A stretch of DNA of 64,000 nt from Flavobacteriales bacterium (GCA_019638085.1 JAHBUL010000007.1:149828-213827); one strand, 5' to 3'; numbered from the stretch's first letter, positions 1 through 10,164 are shown. Notes: generated from the sequence alone by a model not told the origin. Program-made: numbers and translations.

Positions 1-99
1 CATTGCGGACAAGCGACGGTCAAGGCGCGATCATTGGACATGGCTACGGGAGGTTCGGTGGGAGGACTTGATAGGAGGTGGCAAAATATTTCATGAGAT

Positions 100-3000
100 T
101 CAGAGCTTCTTGGAAAGCGTGATCCGGGGCAGGATCACTTGGTAGACGACCCCGTCGTTAGGGTTGCACCAATGCACTTTGTATTCGACGGAGCCAGCCG
201 AAGGGATATAACCTCTTGCCTTGAACTTGTCCAAAACATCTTTCTTCATATCCGCTGAAAACTTCATTTGGTGCCCATCCGGTTGTATGCTGAACGTGCT
301 CCCCACATGTAGTGGCGTACCCGAGCTAATCCGTTTGATATTCTCCTGTGCAAGAATGTGATCACCCAGTTGGACTTGTGTCCAACCGAGCACGTATTCC
401 AAAAACTCAGGAGGGAGGTATTCGTTCAGGTCCTTTCCGTAATCAACCATGTCGGATGCATAGCGGAGCAATGGGGTGTTCACATGTATGGATAAGTGCC
501 GCTTTGCTCGGGAGCACGCTACGTAGAGCAAGCGGCGATCCGCGTCCTTACGAAAGGATGCATTTTTCAGCATCAAGAAGACCGAGTCGAATTCCTTGCC
601 TTTTGCTTTGTGAATGGTGGTGACCAGCACTGCATCATTGCTTGGTTTCACAGCCTCTTCCAAGCGCAGCTCGCGGGTGAACGATCGCCACTCCTGCATT
701 TCGAACCGCTCGATGGTACGTTCCTCGAACAACGCAATGATATCCTGCATATCCTCCTGTAATGGGCTTTGATCCATCATCTTGAGAAAGTGGTCCTTTG
801 TGCGCTGCCAGTTCTCTTTTGAGATCGTTCCCGCGTGTGTGCGGGCCATATCCAAGAGGTCTGTGAACTGCCGCACTTCGTGCAGCTTGTCCAAGAGAAA
901 TCCTCCTGAGCCATGCACCGTGCGCACATTGACACCTGCCTTGGTCAACGCGGCTGAGAGCACGAGTACATCCTCATTGCTGTGCGCCAACACCGCTGTT
1001 GTGCCTTTCACAACGCCTTTGATCAGATCATTCACAAGCGGCTCCGCCATGTGTTCGGAAACGTGTTCGTGGATCGCAATGGACCCGTCCACTTTCGAAT
1101 GTGCCTCGATCACTTCATCCTTTTTCGAACGGTCTACAACAGGTTCGATGATCCGGTTATTGAAGGTGACGATGCTGGGGGCACTCCTGAAGTTGGTGAG
1201 AAGCGAGTAGCTCTTGGGGCTGAAGAGCGTATGAAATTCGTTCCAATAAGAGATACCCTTATTCCGGAAATCGAAGATGTTCTGATCATCGTCGCCCACC
1301 GCAACCACGCGCAAACCTGCCACCTTGTCCTTTAAGGCACACACCAACTCCCATTCCTCTGCGCTGAGGTCCTGGAACTCATCCAGTACCAGGACACTTT
1401 TGTTCAGCACCGAGGGGAGTTCGATATCCTTGTCTTCCAATGCCTCCATGGCCCTCTTGATCACTCCTTCAGCGCGCTCCAGATCGCCGACCTCTCCGAG
1501 CAGGTCGAAGCAGAAGCCATGGAAGGTGGCGATCTTGAGTAGGCCCCGGTATTCCGGCACGAGCTTGTAGATGCGTGAACGGAACTCCAAGGAGGCCGAT
1601 TTGGAGAAGGTGAGCATCAGGAACTGCTCGGACTTCACGCCCTCCATGAGCAACAAACTCGCGACCTTATGTACCACGACCTTGGTCTTGCCGCTGCCTG
1701 GACCAGCCGAAATGAGAATGTTGCCCGCGTTGTCATTGACGATCGCGAGCTGTGCAGTGGTCAAATCGCCGAAGAGCTCCTTGAAGCGCGCCTCGGTCAT
1801 GGCGCGCGTGATCTCCGTTCGGCGGTTCGGGAAATATTTGCTCACGAACGCTTCATAGCTCATTTTAAAGTAGTCGTCCACAAAGACCAATGAATCCTTG
1901 TAGTTCGCTATTCGCTTACGCGCATATTCCCCAACGAAGTGGATCTGTTGCACCTTATTGGCATAGTAACGCTGCAGCTTGGCAAAGTCCTCCTTCTTGT
2001 ACCGCTGGCCCGAGCTATGCTCTTTACGTTCGATGTGCAGTCGCTGGAAGTAGACCATGAAGCCACCCTGCAACTGAAGCACCTTCATGTGGTTCATGTA
2101 GAGCAGTGCGCTCTCGATGGCCTTCAGGTCGTGTGCTTCCGCCAGCATGCCCTGCGCCAAGCTTCGCTTCAACTCCACGAGCGAAAAGGTCACCGGAGTT
2201 TCCTTCAAATTCTTCGGGCCATCCGATACAAGACCTTCGATCTGCACTAAACATTCTGCTGCGAGCTTATGCCTCCCTCGTGCCAGTGCCTGCAACTCAG
2301 CACGCGGCTTTCTCAATGCCAAGCGATACAATTCCTCTTGCCGCTTGAGCCGCTTTTTGCTCAGCACGCCCCGCATCTGCCAGTATAGCAGCGTGCTCTG
2401 GATATGTTCCACGGTACTCCTCGAAACGCCCTTGTCCCGCAGCCGCTGGTTCAACTCCTTCAACGAGATGTTGATCGGCTTTTCATCAAGGAATTCCAAG
2501 AGGCCCAACTCCACCTGCATCACAGCAGTTGCCAGCGAGCGAGAAGCATTCTTGGAGCGGACGGTGTTGATGAAGGCCGTGAGGTCCTTGCCATCAGCAA
2601 GTACCCCGGCACTGCGCAGAAGATCCACGGTTTCCTGCGCCTGTCGGATATTCATCTCCAACACATCCGCCAAATAGTCGATCCGGCATTCCTTGTCCTT
2701 AACGATTCGTTGGATGACCCGGGCACAAGCCTTCTTCTGTTGTTCGTCAAGATCCGGTGCAGAATTGATGCGCCGTATCGCATCGTCCACTTTGCGCACA
2801 AGCAAGCTGGTTGCTTTTACGGATGTGTAGTTCAACTTTCGGTCCAGATACCCTTGGTCCTCCAACGCAGCAATAGCGCTCTTCACCTTTGTTTCAAGGT
2901 CGCGCATTTCCACATCCCAACCCGCTGCTTTCGCGATCTCCAGCGCCGACTTGTTGACGCTCTGTCGCACACGCGTCATGCTCTTGATGGCGCCCCACAC

Positions 3001-4881
3001 CTGGTCGATCTGCTTCTGGTTCAGCTTGGAGCTTTGCAGTAACCGAAAGTGATTGGATAGGTCGCTCTCGTGATACAGCACAAAGCATTTGGCCTCGATA
3101 TCACTGCGACGACCCGCTCGCCCGGCCTCTTGGATGTAATTCTCCAAGGAGTCGGATATATTGAAATGGATGATGGTCTTCACATCCTCCTTGTCCACGC
3201 CCATACCGAATGCGGAGGTCGCAACCATCACGTCCATTGCATCGGTCATGAAGGCCTTCTGGTTCTCCTGTTTCTGCTCCCGTTCCATCTGGCCGTGAAA
3301 GCCAACAGCCTTGAACCCGCTCTTTGTGAGCACCTCCACCAATTCGCTCACTCGCTTCACACGCGATACGTACACGATGGCGGAACCTTCATTCTCCTTG
3401 AGGATCCCTACCAGTTTCGCCACTTTGTCCTTGGGATCCACGACCGGCACCACCTCGTAGCTCAAGTTCTCCCTCGGTGCACGCGTGACAAACAGTTCAA
3501 GGTCAACTTTCAAGCGCTCCTTGAAATAGCTGCGGATGTCCTCCACCACCTGCGGCTTGGCGGTGGCCGTGAAACACGATATGGGCATCAGGGAGGAAAG
3601 ACCCTTCGCACGCTGTAGGTCCTTGATGAAATCCGCGATGTACAAATAGTCCACTCGAAAGTCCTGCCCCCAGGAAGAGAAGCAATGCGCCTCATCGATG
3701 ATGAAGCGCGCGATGTTGCGTCCATGCAACAGACGGAATATGGTAGGAGACCGAAGGGACTCCGGCGATATGTACAGCAGATGCACTTCTCCATCGCGCA
3801 CACGCTCGATCGCTTCTTCCCGTTCAAGCGGCGAGAGCAGACCGCTGAGGAAAGCGGACTCCACCACGCCATGTCGGCTCTTGAGCACATCCACCTGATC
3901 CTTCATCAAGGATACCAGCGGAGAGATCACTACAGTGAGGTCGCGCGTCAACTCTCCGCGCATCAGCGCAGGCAGTTGGAAGGTGATCGACTTACCACCG
4001 CCTGTGGGGAATACAGCGAGCAATGACCCACCCCTGCCAGCGCAGCGCACAGCACGCTCTTGTACGCCCGGCACTGATTCATTCTTGAACAAGCGGAAAT
4101 CGGCATGGCCAAAGCGCTCCTTAAGCGCCTTCTTGGGATCCAAGCTTTGGGCGCAATATCCGCAGGACGGGACCGTGCAGGGATCGAAACGCAATTGCTC
4201 CAATACTGCTCGCGTGCCCGGAAACTGACGAACGACGTATTCGGGAACGATGGATGAAGTGCTCTTGGTAGTGATCAAAGCCAAGGCATATGCCAGTTCC
4301 ACCGGCTGATACCGGACCATCGGCTCCAGATCGGCAGTGGTGCAGATCCGGTCCTTGAAGACCAACCGGATCCGATCGGCCGTGGACATGCCGTTAAGTG
4401 GAACAAATGCTGTCAGCTGGAATAGACCGGAGTACCCTTCGCGGCCTCCTAGGAGGGCGTGGTAGATGGTACTGAGGCTTGGGTCCAATGCCTCGAAATC
4501 GGTCACCTGATCTTGCAAGAGCGTGCGGCAGAGCTTGCTATCCGCGAGCGGGTCATTCGGTGCATCCTCATTCACCAAGTGATAGCCCTTTACCAGTTTA
4601 TGGTAGGGGCTCTCTGGTGAAAGCAACGGCGACCAAAGCAAGGTGTCGATGACCGGCTTTCCCGCTAAGGGATCACCCTGTAACTGCTTTTTCAAATGCG
4701 GCAGGTCGTGTGCGACCACGTTATGTCCACAGATGTATTGGGCTTCCTGGATCCAACCCTCCAACCGCTGCGTGCTTTTCTCGTGCAGCTCACGGTTACC
4801 GAGTATGGCACCCAAGTCCGTTATCCGGTCCTTTGCGTCCAGTTCCAGATCGATGTAAAGGATATGGGACTCGGGGTTCAA
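100..4881 (-). CDS. Exonuclease-RecQ-UvrD fusion helicase
   Basis: A 1593-residue protein with three enzymatic parts. Residues 8-120 resemble a DEDD 3'-5' exonuclease (D11, E13, D59, D114); the histidine expected five residues before the last Asp is replaced by N109. A short Cys cluster (CTVPSCGYC, about residue 238) precedes a RecQ helicase with Walker A FPTGGGKS (about 292), IIDEAHCFSSWGQDFR (about 395) and QEAGRAGR (about 585). From about residue 1050 follows a UvrD/PcrA-like helicase with AGPGSGKT, LDEFQD (about 1164), TIHKAKGKEFD (about 1423) and LLYVACSRAKRH. The start is TTG at 4881; no better start is evident. It probably unwinds and trims DNA in repair or defence. It lies downstream of the R-M operon on the same strand, behind a 305-bp spacer, so it may have its own promoter. 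The domain calls are firm; the role is inferred. Confidence 0.9.
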   Translation of the reverse strand: MNPESHILYIDLELDAKDRITDLGAILGNRELHEKSTQRLEGWIQEAQYICGHNVVAHDLPHLKKQLQGDPLAGKPVIDTLLWSPLLSPESPYHKLVKGYHLVNEDAPNDPLADSKLCRTLLQDQVTDFEALDPSLSTIYHALLGGREGYSGLFQLTAFVPLNGMSTADRIRLVFKDRICTTADLEPMVRYQPVELAYALALITTKSTSSIVPEYVVRQFPGTRAVLEQLRFDPCTVPSCGYCAQSLDPKKALKERFGHADFRLFKNESVPGVQERAVRCAGRGGSLLAVFPTGGGKSITFQLPALMRGELTRDLTVVISPLVSLMKDQVDVLKSRHGVVESAFLSGLLSPLEREEAIERVRDGEVHLLYISPESLRSPTIFRLLHGRNIARFIIDEAHCFSSWGQDFRVDYLYIADFIKDLQRAKGLSSLMPISCFTATAKPQVVEDIRSYFKERLKVDLELFVTRAPRENLSYEVVPVVDPKDKVAKLVGILKENEGSAIVYVSRVKRVSELVEVLTKSGFKAVGFHGQMEREQKQENQKAFMTDAMDVMVATSAFGMGVDKEDVKTIIHFNISDSLENYIQEAGRAGRRSDIEAKCFVLYHESDLSNHFRLLQSSKLNQKQIDQVWGAIKSMTRVRQSVNKSALEIAKAAGWDVEMRDLETKVKSAIAALEDQGYLDRKLNYTSVKATSLLVRKVDDAIRRINSAPDLDEQQKKACARVIQRIVKDKECRIDYLADVLEMNIRQAQETVDLLRSAGVLADGKDLTAFINTVRSKNASRSLATAVMQVELGLLEFLDEKPINISLKELNQRLRDKGVSRSTVEHIQSTLLYWQMRGVLSKKRLKRQEELYRLALRKPRAELQALARGRHKLAAECLVQIEGLVSDGPKNLKETPVTFSLVELKRSLAQGMLAEAHDLKAIESALLYMNHMKVLQLQGGFMVYFQRLHIERKEHSSGQRYKKEDFAKLQRYYANKVQQIHFVGEYARKRIANYKDSLVFVDDYFKMSYEAFVSKYFPNRRTEITRAMTEARFKELFGDLTTAQLAIVNDNAGNILISAGPGSGKTKVVVHKVASLLLMEGVKSEQFLMLTFSKSASLEFRSRIYKLVPEYRGLLKIATFHGFCFDLLGEVGDLERAEGVIKRAMEALEDKDIELPSVLNKSVLVLDEFQDLSAEEWELVCALKDKVAGLRVVAVGDDDQNIFDFRNKGISYWNEFHTLFSPKSYSLLTNFRSAPSIVTFNNRIIEPVVDRSKKDEVIEAHSKVDGSIAIHEHVSEHMAEPLVNDLIKGVVKGTTAVLAHSNEDVLVLSAALTKAGVNVRTVHGSGGFLLDKLHEVRQFTDLLDMARTHAGTISKENWQRTKDHFLKMMDQSPLQEDMQDIIALFEERTIERFEMQEWRSFTRELRLEEAVKPSNDAVLVTTIHKAKGKEFDSVFLMLKNASFRKDADRRLLYVACSRAKRHLSIHVNTPLLRYASDMVDYGKDLNEYLPPEFLEYVLGWTQVQLGDHILAQENIKRISSGTPLHVGSTFSIQPDGHQMKFSADMKKDVLDKFKARGYIPSAGSVEYKVHWCNPNDGVVYQVILPRITLSKKL

Positions 4882-5186
4882 CGGAAGTGGATTATAATTT
4901 CGATACGGTAGGCAAGGATCGGGCCATCAAGAATAACGGACATTGCAGGCAGGCGGACCATGCGTGCAAAATAGTGCAAGGTGACATGTCACGTTCAACG
5001 AAGAACCAGAGCTCCCGTACGTTTGGTACCGAGGAAGTGCTCTTCGGCGCATTCGGCTCAGGCGCCTTTAGGTTCTATTGGTTTAAGCGGCTTCAGGCCT
5101 CTTCATCCGTTCAGGCTCTTCCGGCCGGTTTGGCTTTTCAGGCCCTTTATTAAATTGGAATATTCGGCATTCAGGCTGATGCCATT
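4882..5186. repeat. Spacer with degenerate TTCAGGC repeats
   Basis: This 305-bp gap has no convincing gene. From about 5045 to 5176 it repeats short words of the type TTCAGGC/CTCAGGC separated by C/T-rich text. The same kind of text recurs in opposite orientation at about 22860-23050, just beyond the other end of the island. A promoter for the downstream RecQ fusion would have to lie here, but none stands out. Confidence 0.5.
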
Positions 5187-6113
5187 TCAATTCATAAGCT
5201 TCTTCGCCTCGGCCAGCTTCTCCAAAAAGTGCTCGTAGCGTGTGACGTTATGCCTGCGCACCATGGATAATGCGAGTTTCACATGTTCCAAGGAGTACTC
5301 ATTTTTCCAGCTGAGGTAGCTGGTGTACTCTTCACCTGAGCCATCCAGCAGGCCATCATATGCCTTGCGAAGCGCTGGATAAGATCGCTCCTGGGAGGCC
5401 ACGAATCGTTCGCTATAATACATCGCTAGGCCTTCCCTGATCCAGAGATGCGCCCGACCCATGCCAGCCCACACACGGCCATCATTATCGCGACCAGCAT
5501 GGTGGTAGGCATGGGCCAGTTCGTGTGCCAACACGACAACAATGGCCCACTGAAGATCCACTTCCTTGTACTTGCAAAAGATGAGCAGTGGCATGTAAAA
5601 CAGCTCCACATGCTGATCCAAGTAGGTATAGTTACCGAATAGCGATCTGTGGCTTCCAGGGGTTTTCATCATGGCCGTGAAGGGCCCGGAAAGTGAATTT
5701 CCTTTCAAGTAGTTGCGCGTGTCCTGAAGCATCCATTTATAGACCTTGTCGCGCTCGGGATCTGAAGCGTAATGCAGCGAGACCTTTAACAGCGTGTCAC
5801 GAAGCTCGCGCAACTGGGCGTAGCGGTCGAAGTCCACATCGGGTAGCATCTCGTCCACGGCCTTTAGGAACGAATCATCCTTGTGCGGGCGGATCTGGAT
5901 GGACACACCTGCATCGCCGATCGCCTTCTTGCCTTTTACTCCATTATACAGCCGCAAGCCCATGGTGCTACGGTAGAACTCCCGTATGGTCGGATTCCAA
6001 TCCTTCTTCACCTTCTCGAATACGGGCATGTACTTGCTGCTGTATTCAGCCAGCAACTTCGCCACGCTGTGGTTCTTCGGGGCGTATCGCGATTGTTCAA
6101 AGAGCTCTTGCAT
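5187..6113 (-). CDS. Predicted gluzincin-type zinc metallopeptidase
   Basis: A 308-residue soluble protein with a zinc-peptidase active site: H197-E-L-A-H201, with the third ligand probably E227 in REGLAMYYSE about 25 residues later, the gluzincin arrangement. No signal peptide or membrane segment is visible, so it should act in the cytoplasm. The N-terminal 180 residues are not recognised. It starts 35 bp after the SIR2-like gene and probably belongs to the same transcript as res and SIR2. Proteases next to NADase-like effectors in defence loci may process or be activated by partners, but the substrate here is unknown. The call rests on the HExxH...E motif and its spacing only. Confidence 0.7.
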   Translation of the reverse strand: MQELFEQSRYAPKNHSVAKLLAEYSSKYMPVFEKVKKDWNPTIREFYRSTMGLRLYNGVKGKKAIGDAGVSIQIRPHKDDSFLKAVDEMLPDVDFDRYAQLRELRDTLLKVSLHYASDPERDKVYKWMLQDTRNYLKGNSLSGPFTAMMKTPGSHRSLFGNYTYLDQHVELFYMPLLIFCKYKEVDLQWAIVVVLAHELAHAYHHAGRDNDGRVWAGMGRAHLWIREGLAMYYSERFVASQERSYPALRKAYDGLLDGSGEEYTSYLSWKNEYSLEHVKLALSMVRRHNVTRYEHFLEKLAEAKKLMN

Positions 6114-6148
6114 TCCAAATAGGGTGTGTGGTGGATCACATATGCCTT

Positions 6149-7084
6149 CTACAAGTGTGCCGATTCAGTCGGCTCGCCCTCGTATCGATCCAGGAATTCC
6201 TTAAACGTCCTTGCGTATTCAATGAACTTCAGGTCACGTTCCAGGGCCCATTCCTTTGCCTCTGCCATATCAGGACTCACCCAGCACAACTCTCCTTTGA
6301 ATTTGGCTATTGGATCCCAGATGTGCGTGTCATGCGTGACGAGACGTGCTCCAATGACGAACAGCTTCTCAGCGTTATTCAGGGTTGACGCCCACAACTT
6401 CTGCATCTGGGTGATCACGGTTGGACAATCGCGTATGGGCTTGTCCTTGTGATACATTGCCAATAGCGGTACCAGGGCTTGCTGCTCGTGCAAGAACTGA
6501 TACATATCCGGAATGGACAAGCTCTTAGCCCGAAACCCGCCTACCCCAGCAACTGTTACCCCAGGCTCTGTTGATGGCGGCACGACCAATGTGATACCAG
6601 TTATTGATGCGTCTCCTATATCGGGAACAATATTGCAGGATCCATGAAGCTTGAATACCGGCACAGTGCCAACCATCTTCGGTGCCAACGGGTGTTGGTA
6701 GCGCAGGCCCAGCATTTCAATGCTATGCTCTATGAGTAGGTCATAATTCAGGGTTGCGATGTTAACAGCTACCGGCTTCCTCAGCATGATGCGAAGGAAT
6801 TGAACGTAGTAATTCGAACCATGTGGCTTGAACTGAAGGAAGTACTTCGCCATATCCTGAAGAAAGGATTGGATCAATCCTGGTCTCGCTTGCCACAATG
6901 CATCCATCCCCGCTTCAAAATCCTGTTGGAACAAGGTCTGGATCTCAATGGGTATATGATCCTTACAGCCGAGAGTTCCTTTTAGATCCGCGAAGAGTTT
7001 ATTACCAAGTGGAGGCGGCTTGGGGTCACACCCACTACTAAAGGCACTGGCTCCCGCTCCGAAAAGGAAATGATGCCTCATCAT
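6149..7084 (-). CDS. SIR2-like domain protein (possible NADase effector)
   Basis: A 311-residue protein with SIR2-like Rossmann signatures: FGAGAS at residues 8-13, TLNYD at 111-115 and KLHGS at 145-149. In anti-phage systems such as Thoeris, DSR and SIR2-Argonaute, proteins of this type hydrolyse NAD+ on infection. The Asn and His in those two motifs are the usual catalytic candidates. It starts one base after the res stop codon, so translation is probably coupled to Res. Base composition looks more AT-rich than the chromosomal genes to the right, consistent with transfer. The SIR2 fold is well supported; NADase activity and a trigger are inferred from relatives. Confidence 0.8.
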   Translation of the reverse strand: MMRHHFLFGAGASAFSSGCDPKPPPLGNKLFADLKGTLGCKDHIPIEIQTLFQQDFEAGMDALWQARPGLIQSFLQDMAKYFLQFKPHGSNYYVQFLRIMLRKPVAVNIATLNYDLLIEHSIEMLGLRYQHPLAPKMVGTVPVFKLHGSCNIVPDIGDASITGITLVVPPSTEPGVTVAGVGGFRAKSLSIPDMYQFLHEQQALVPLLAMYHKDKPIRDCPTVITQMQKLWASTLNNAEKLFVIGARLVTHDTHIWDPIAKFKGELCWVSPDMAEAKEWALERDLKFIEYARTFKEFLDRYEGEPTESAHL

Positions 7085-7085
7085 T

Positions 7086-10000
7086 CTAAAAGCTCCTGCT
7101 CTCCTTCAACCCAAACTCCTCCACCCCCGCCATCTCACTCACCTCGATCAGCTCCGTGCCGATGGCCTTGAAGTGTTGCTTACCGCAATCGATCTTTCCC
7201 CTCTCCTTCGGGCGCATATCGAACAGCCCTGTGCCACCCTTCGTCTCCACGACGAAGAACAGTTTTTCCTCGTTGTCGTTCTTCCAGAGCACCGCCCAAT
7301 CCGGGTTGTAGGTCCCTAGGGGCGTGTCGATCTTGAACCAGTTCGGAAGCTTGGTGTACACTGAAATATTGGCACTCTTCTCGAACTCCAAGGCCAAGCG
7401 GGACTCCACAGCGGAATCATAGATGACGTGTTCCAATGGTGATTTCCTGCTCTCTTGCAGGTTGCTCTTCAGGTAGCCGAAGAGCTCTTCGTTCTTGAAC
7501 AGTTCCTGGCTGTAGAATTCCGCATCGCCGATCTTCTTGTACTGGATGCCATCCACGATGTGCAGGCGCATCTGCTCGTTGATGATGTCGATGCAGCCTT
7601 CTATGAACTTCTGTGGATTGACCTTGAAGAAGCCCAGCTTGTTCGTGCCGGTGAGGATCTTCACGATGGACTTTCTGGTGAGCTGTGTCTCGTTCTGGAT
7701 GTAGGTCACGATGTCCGGTAGCACCTCCACTTCTTCATCCAATGCGGCAACGTAGGTACCTTGCTCTTCGGCGACCAGGCCGCCGATGGTCATGCTGATG
7801 TCCACCTTGGTGTAGATCAACTTGCCACGGCTGACGCGCAGGCGGTCATCCAGTGCTCGGGTGCATTCCGCCACGAGCTTATCGGAATCGAAGGCTACGC
7901 TGAACGTCGTCTTGTACTTCACGCGCTCCCACAATTCACGGAATTCCGGGCTCGCCAATATGTGCTTGTTCAGCTGCACGCGCTTTCTATCACTCTGGTC
8001 CTTGATCTCCAGCTTGCCCGCAGCATCCTTCAGTTTGGAAAGCAGTTGGTGATACACATGCAGGTCTTCGGTGAATTCCTCGGGCAGGCTCAGTTGATCT
8101 TCTTTCAGATCCGTGCGCAGAAGGTCTTGCACCTTTCCTTGGGCATTGATGTAGCCCTTCCGGATGAGGTAGCCGAACAAGGCTTCGGACCGTGCTTGGC
8201 CCAAGTAGTGGATGTCGTCGCCGTCGATGGCCAGCACTACGTTGTTGAAGCTGTGCGACTCCAAGCGACCGAAGACGATACCCGTTTCCTTCTCGATCTC
8301 CTTCTGCAAGTTCTTCACGAAGTCCACGTAACTCTCCGTGGCCATCACCGTGAGGATGTTGGTCTCTTGTCCATGCACGCGGTCCCCGTGCTGGTCCACG
8401 CATAAGCGTAGGCCACGACCGATCTCCTGCCTGCGGCCCACATCTGAACTGCCCGCATCCTTCAATGTGCAGATCTGGAATACGTTGGGGTTGTCCCAGC
8501 CTTCGCGCAAGGCGCTGTGCGAAAAGATGAAGCGAAGCTTGCTCTCGAAGCTCAGCAGCTTTTCCTTGTCGCGCATGATCAGGCTGTAGGTGTCCTCATC
8601 CGCATCTGACTTTCCGGTCGTGTCCTTGTAGGCTTCGTACCTGTCCTTCTTGTTACTGGCTTTGCTACGCTTGTCGATGGAGAAGTAGCCATCGTGTACC
8701 TCGTGCGCAGCTACCTCGGCATCGGTGATCTCGCCGAACAGGCTAACGTATTTCGGTAGGCGCATGAAGCGCTTGTACTCCCTCTCAAAGATGACCGCGT
8801 ACGGTCCGTTGGCTTTGTTTCCCTCCTCGTCGTACTGCCGGTAGTTGGCCACCTTATCGATGAAGAACAGGCTGAGGACCTTGATGCCTTGCGGGTTGTA
8901 CACCAGCTCCTTGTCCAAGTGCTCTTCAATGGTCTTGCGGATCAGTGCGGTGCGCACTTGGCTATCGTCCACATCGCCGATGGCCGCTCCCAACTTGATC
9001 ACTTCATCCCGACCGGTGAAGCTGATGTACTCTTCGCCGGGTACTGCATGAATGTCTTCGATGATGAAGCCCTCGTATTCGTTGCGCCCGGTGCGCTCTT
9101 CCAGGTCACCGTTGATGCCCTTGCTCACGGTCAGCTTCTTTCGCTTCACTTCGCCTTTTTCGAAGACGGCCAATTCCAACTGCGCGGTGGGCATACCCTG
9201 TCTTAGGTTCACTTTCACGAACTTGATGTAGGTCTGGTTGTTGACGCCTTGCGCAGTGACGGAGCCCACCTCGATCTGCTTCACCAGCTTCTGCTCGTAG
9301 GCATCCACGGCGTTCAGTTTGTACATCAGGTTCACGATCTCCTTGTGCGTGGCCGAAAAGCGGATCACGGCCATGGGGTTCAGGCCCTTCACGGCCTTCT
9401 TGGCCAAGTCCGTGTTCATGGCCCGTTGTGGCTCGTCCACGAAGACGATCGGCGAGGTGTTGGCGATCAGGTCCAAGGGCTTGTAGCCCAGGCTGTCGTT
9501 GTAGCGATGAATGATGTTCTCTTTCTTCTTCTCGTTCAAGGGATCTTGAAAGCTCCGCCGGAACGCATCGATGTTGATCACCATGATCTCCAAGCCCGCG
9601 TTGGTGGCGAAGTCGCGCACGTCCGGCAAGTCGGAACTGTCGTACACGAAGTAGTTGTAGTTGATGTTGTCGTACAGTTCCCTGAAATGTGATTCCGTCA
9701 TCTGCAAGGATTTGTACACCCCTTCCTTGATGGGAATGGACGGCACCACGATGATGTGCTTGCTGAAACCGTAGCGCTTGTACAGTTCCATGATGGTGCG
9801 CAGGTAGACGTAGGTCTTGCCCGTGCCGGTCTCCATCTCCACGGTAAAGTCCAGCGCCTTGCGGTCCACCTCGCTGCTGGCCGAGGGCTTCAGGCCATTG
9901 GCCAATTGGATCTTCTGCACGTTCTCCAGCAGCTTGCGGTCGCCGAGCAAGAGTCGGTTGCCATAGCCCGTTTCGGTGAACTCCATGGCCCGGGACTTGG

Positions 10001-10124
10001 CCAGGAACTCCGGGGAATACACCGTGAAGTTGCTTTCACACTTCTCCTGCCCTTGGAAGATGTCCACGATGCTGCGGATGGCGGCTTGCTGGTGCGGAAG
10101 GGCGCTTTCGAATTGGATCTTCAT
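7086..10124 (-). CDS. res: Type III restriction enzyme Res-like helicase-nuclease
   Basis: A 1012-residue DEAD/DEAH protein of the type III Res family. It has Walker A METGTGKT (97-104), a DEPQ box (230-233), SAT (257-259), the helicase motifs SALREGWDN and RRQEIGRGLRL, and a C-terminal PD-(D/E)xK nuclease (D942 in YNPDW, E960 and K962 in VETKGG). It should translocate on DNA and cleave unmodified targets together with Mod, encoded at 15596-17548. Length and domain order fit the family. Res is separated from mod by other genes. Its first 28 bases are duplicated at 12275-12302, showing that DNA was inserted immediately upstream. Start ATG at 10124. Confidence 0.92.
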   Translation of the reverse strand: MKIQFESALPHQQAAIRSIVDIFQGQEKCESNFTVYSPEFLAKSRAMEFTETGYGNRLLLGDRKLLENVQKIQLANGLKPSASSEVDRKALDFTVEMETGTGKTYVYLRTIMELYKRYGFSKHIIVVPSIPIKEGVYKSLQMTESHFRELYDNINYNYFVYDSSDLPDVRDFATNAGLEIMVINIDAFRRSFQDPLNEKKKENIIHRYNDSLGYKPLDLIANTSPIVFVDEPQRAMNTDLAKKAVKGLNPMAVIRFSATHKEIVNLMYKLNAVDAYEQKLVKQIEVGSVTAQGVNNQTYIKFVKVNLRQGMPTAQLELAVFEKGEVKRKKLTVSKGINGDLEERTGRNEYEGFIIEDIHAVPGEEYISFTGRDEVIKLGAAIGDVDDSQVRTALIRKTIEEHLDKELVYNPQGIKVLSLFFIDKVANYRQYDEEGNKANGPYAVIFEREYKRFMRLPKYVSLFGEITDAEVAAHEVHDGYFSIDKRSKASNKKDRYEAYKDTTGKSDADEDTYSLIMRDKEKLLSFESKLRFIFSHSALREGWDNPNVFQICTLKDAGSSDVGRRQEIGRGLRLCVDQHGDRVHGQETNILTVMATESYVDFVKNLQKEIEKETGIVFGRLESHSFNNVVLAIDGDDIHYLGQARSEALFGYLIRKGYINAQGKVQDLLRTDLKEDQLSLPEEFTEDLHVYHQLLSKLKDAAGKLEIKDQSDRKRVQLNKHILASPEFRELWERVKYKTTFSVAFDSDKLVAECTRALDDRLRVSRGKLIYTKVDISMTIGGLVAEEQGTYVAALDEEVEVLPDIVTYIQNETQLTRKSIVKILTGTNKLGFFKVNPQKFIEGCIDIINEQMRLHIVDGIQYKKIGDAEFYSQELFKNEELFGYLKSNLQESRKSPLEHVIYDSAVESRLALEFEKSANISVYTKLPNWFKIDTPLGTYNPDWAVLWKNDNEEKLFFVVETKGGTGLFDMRPKERGKIDCGKQHFKAIGTELIEVSEMAGVEEFGLKESRSF
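10097..10124. repeat. 28-bp direct repeat, copy A (res start)
   Basis: The first 28 bases of res (MKIQFESAL) are identical to positions 12275-12302, in the same orientation. The sequences diverge immediately on both sides of the 28 bp. The two copies bracket the TIGR04255 cassette and a decayed rhuM-like fragment, start to start 2178 bp. Confidence 0.9.
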
Positions 10125-10164
10125 CGCCCTGAAGTAAGCACTTCAAAATGGAACGTGAAAAATC

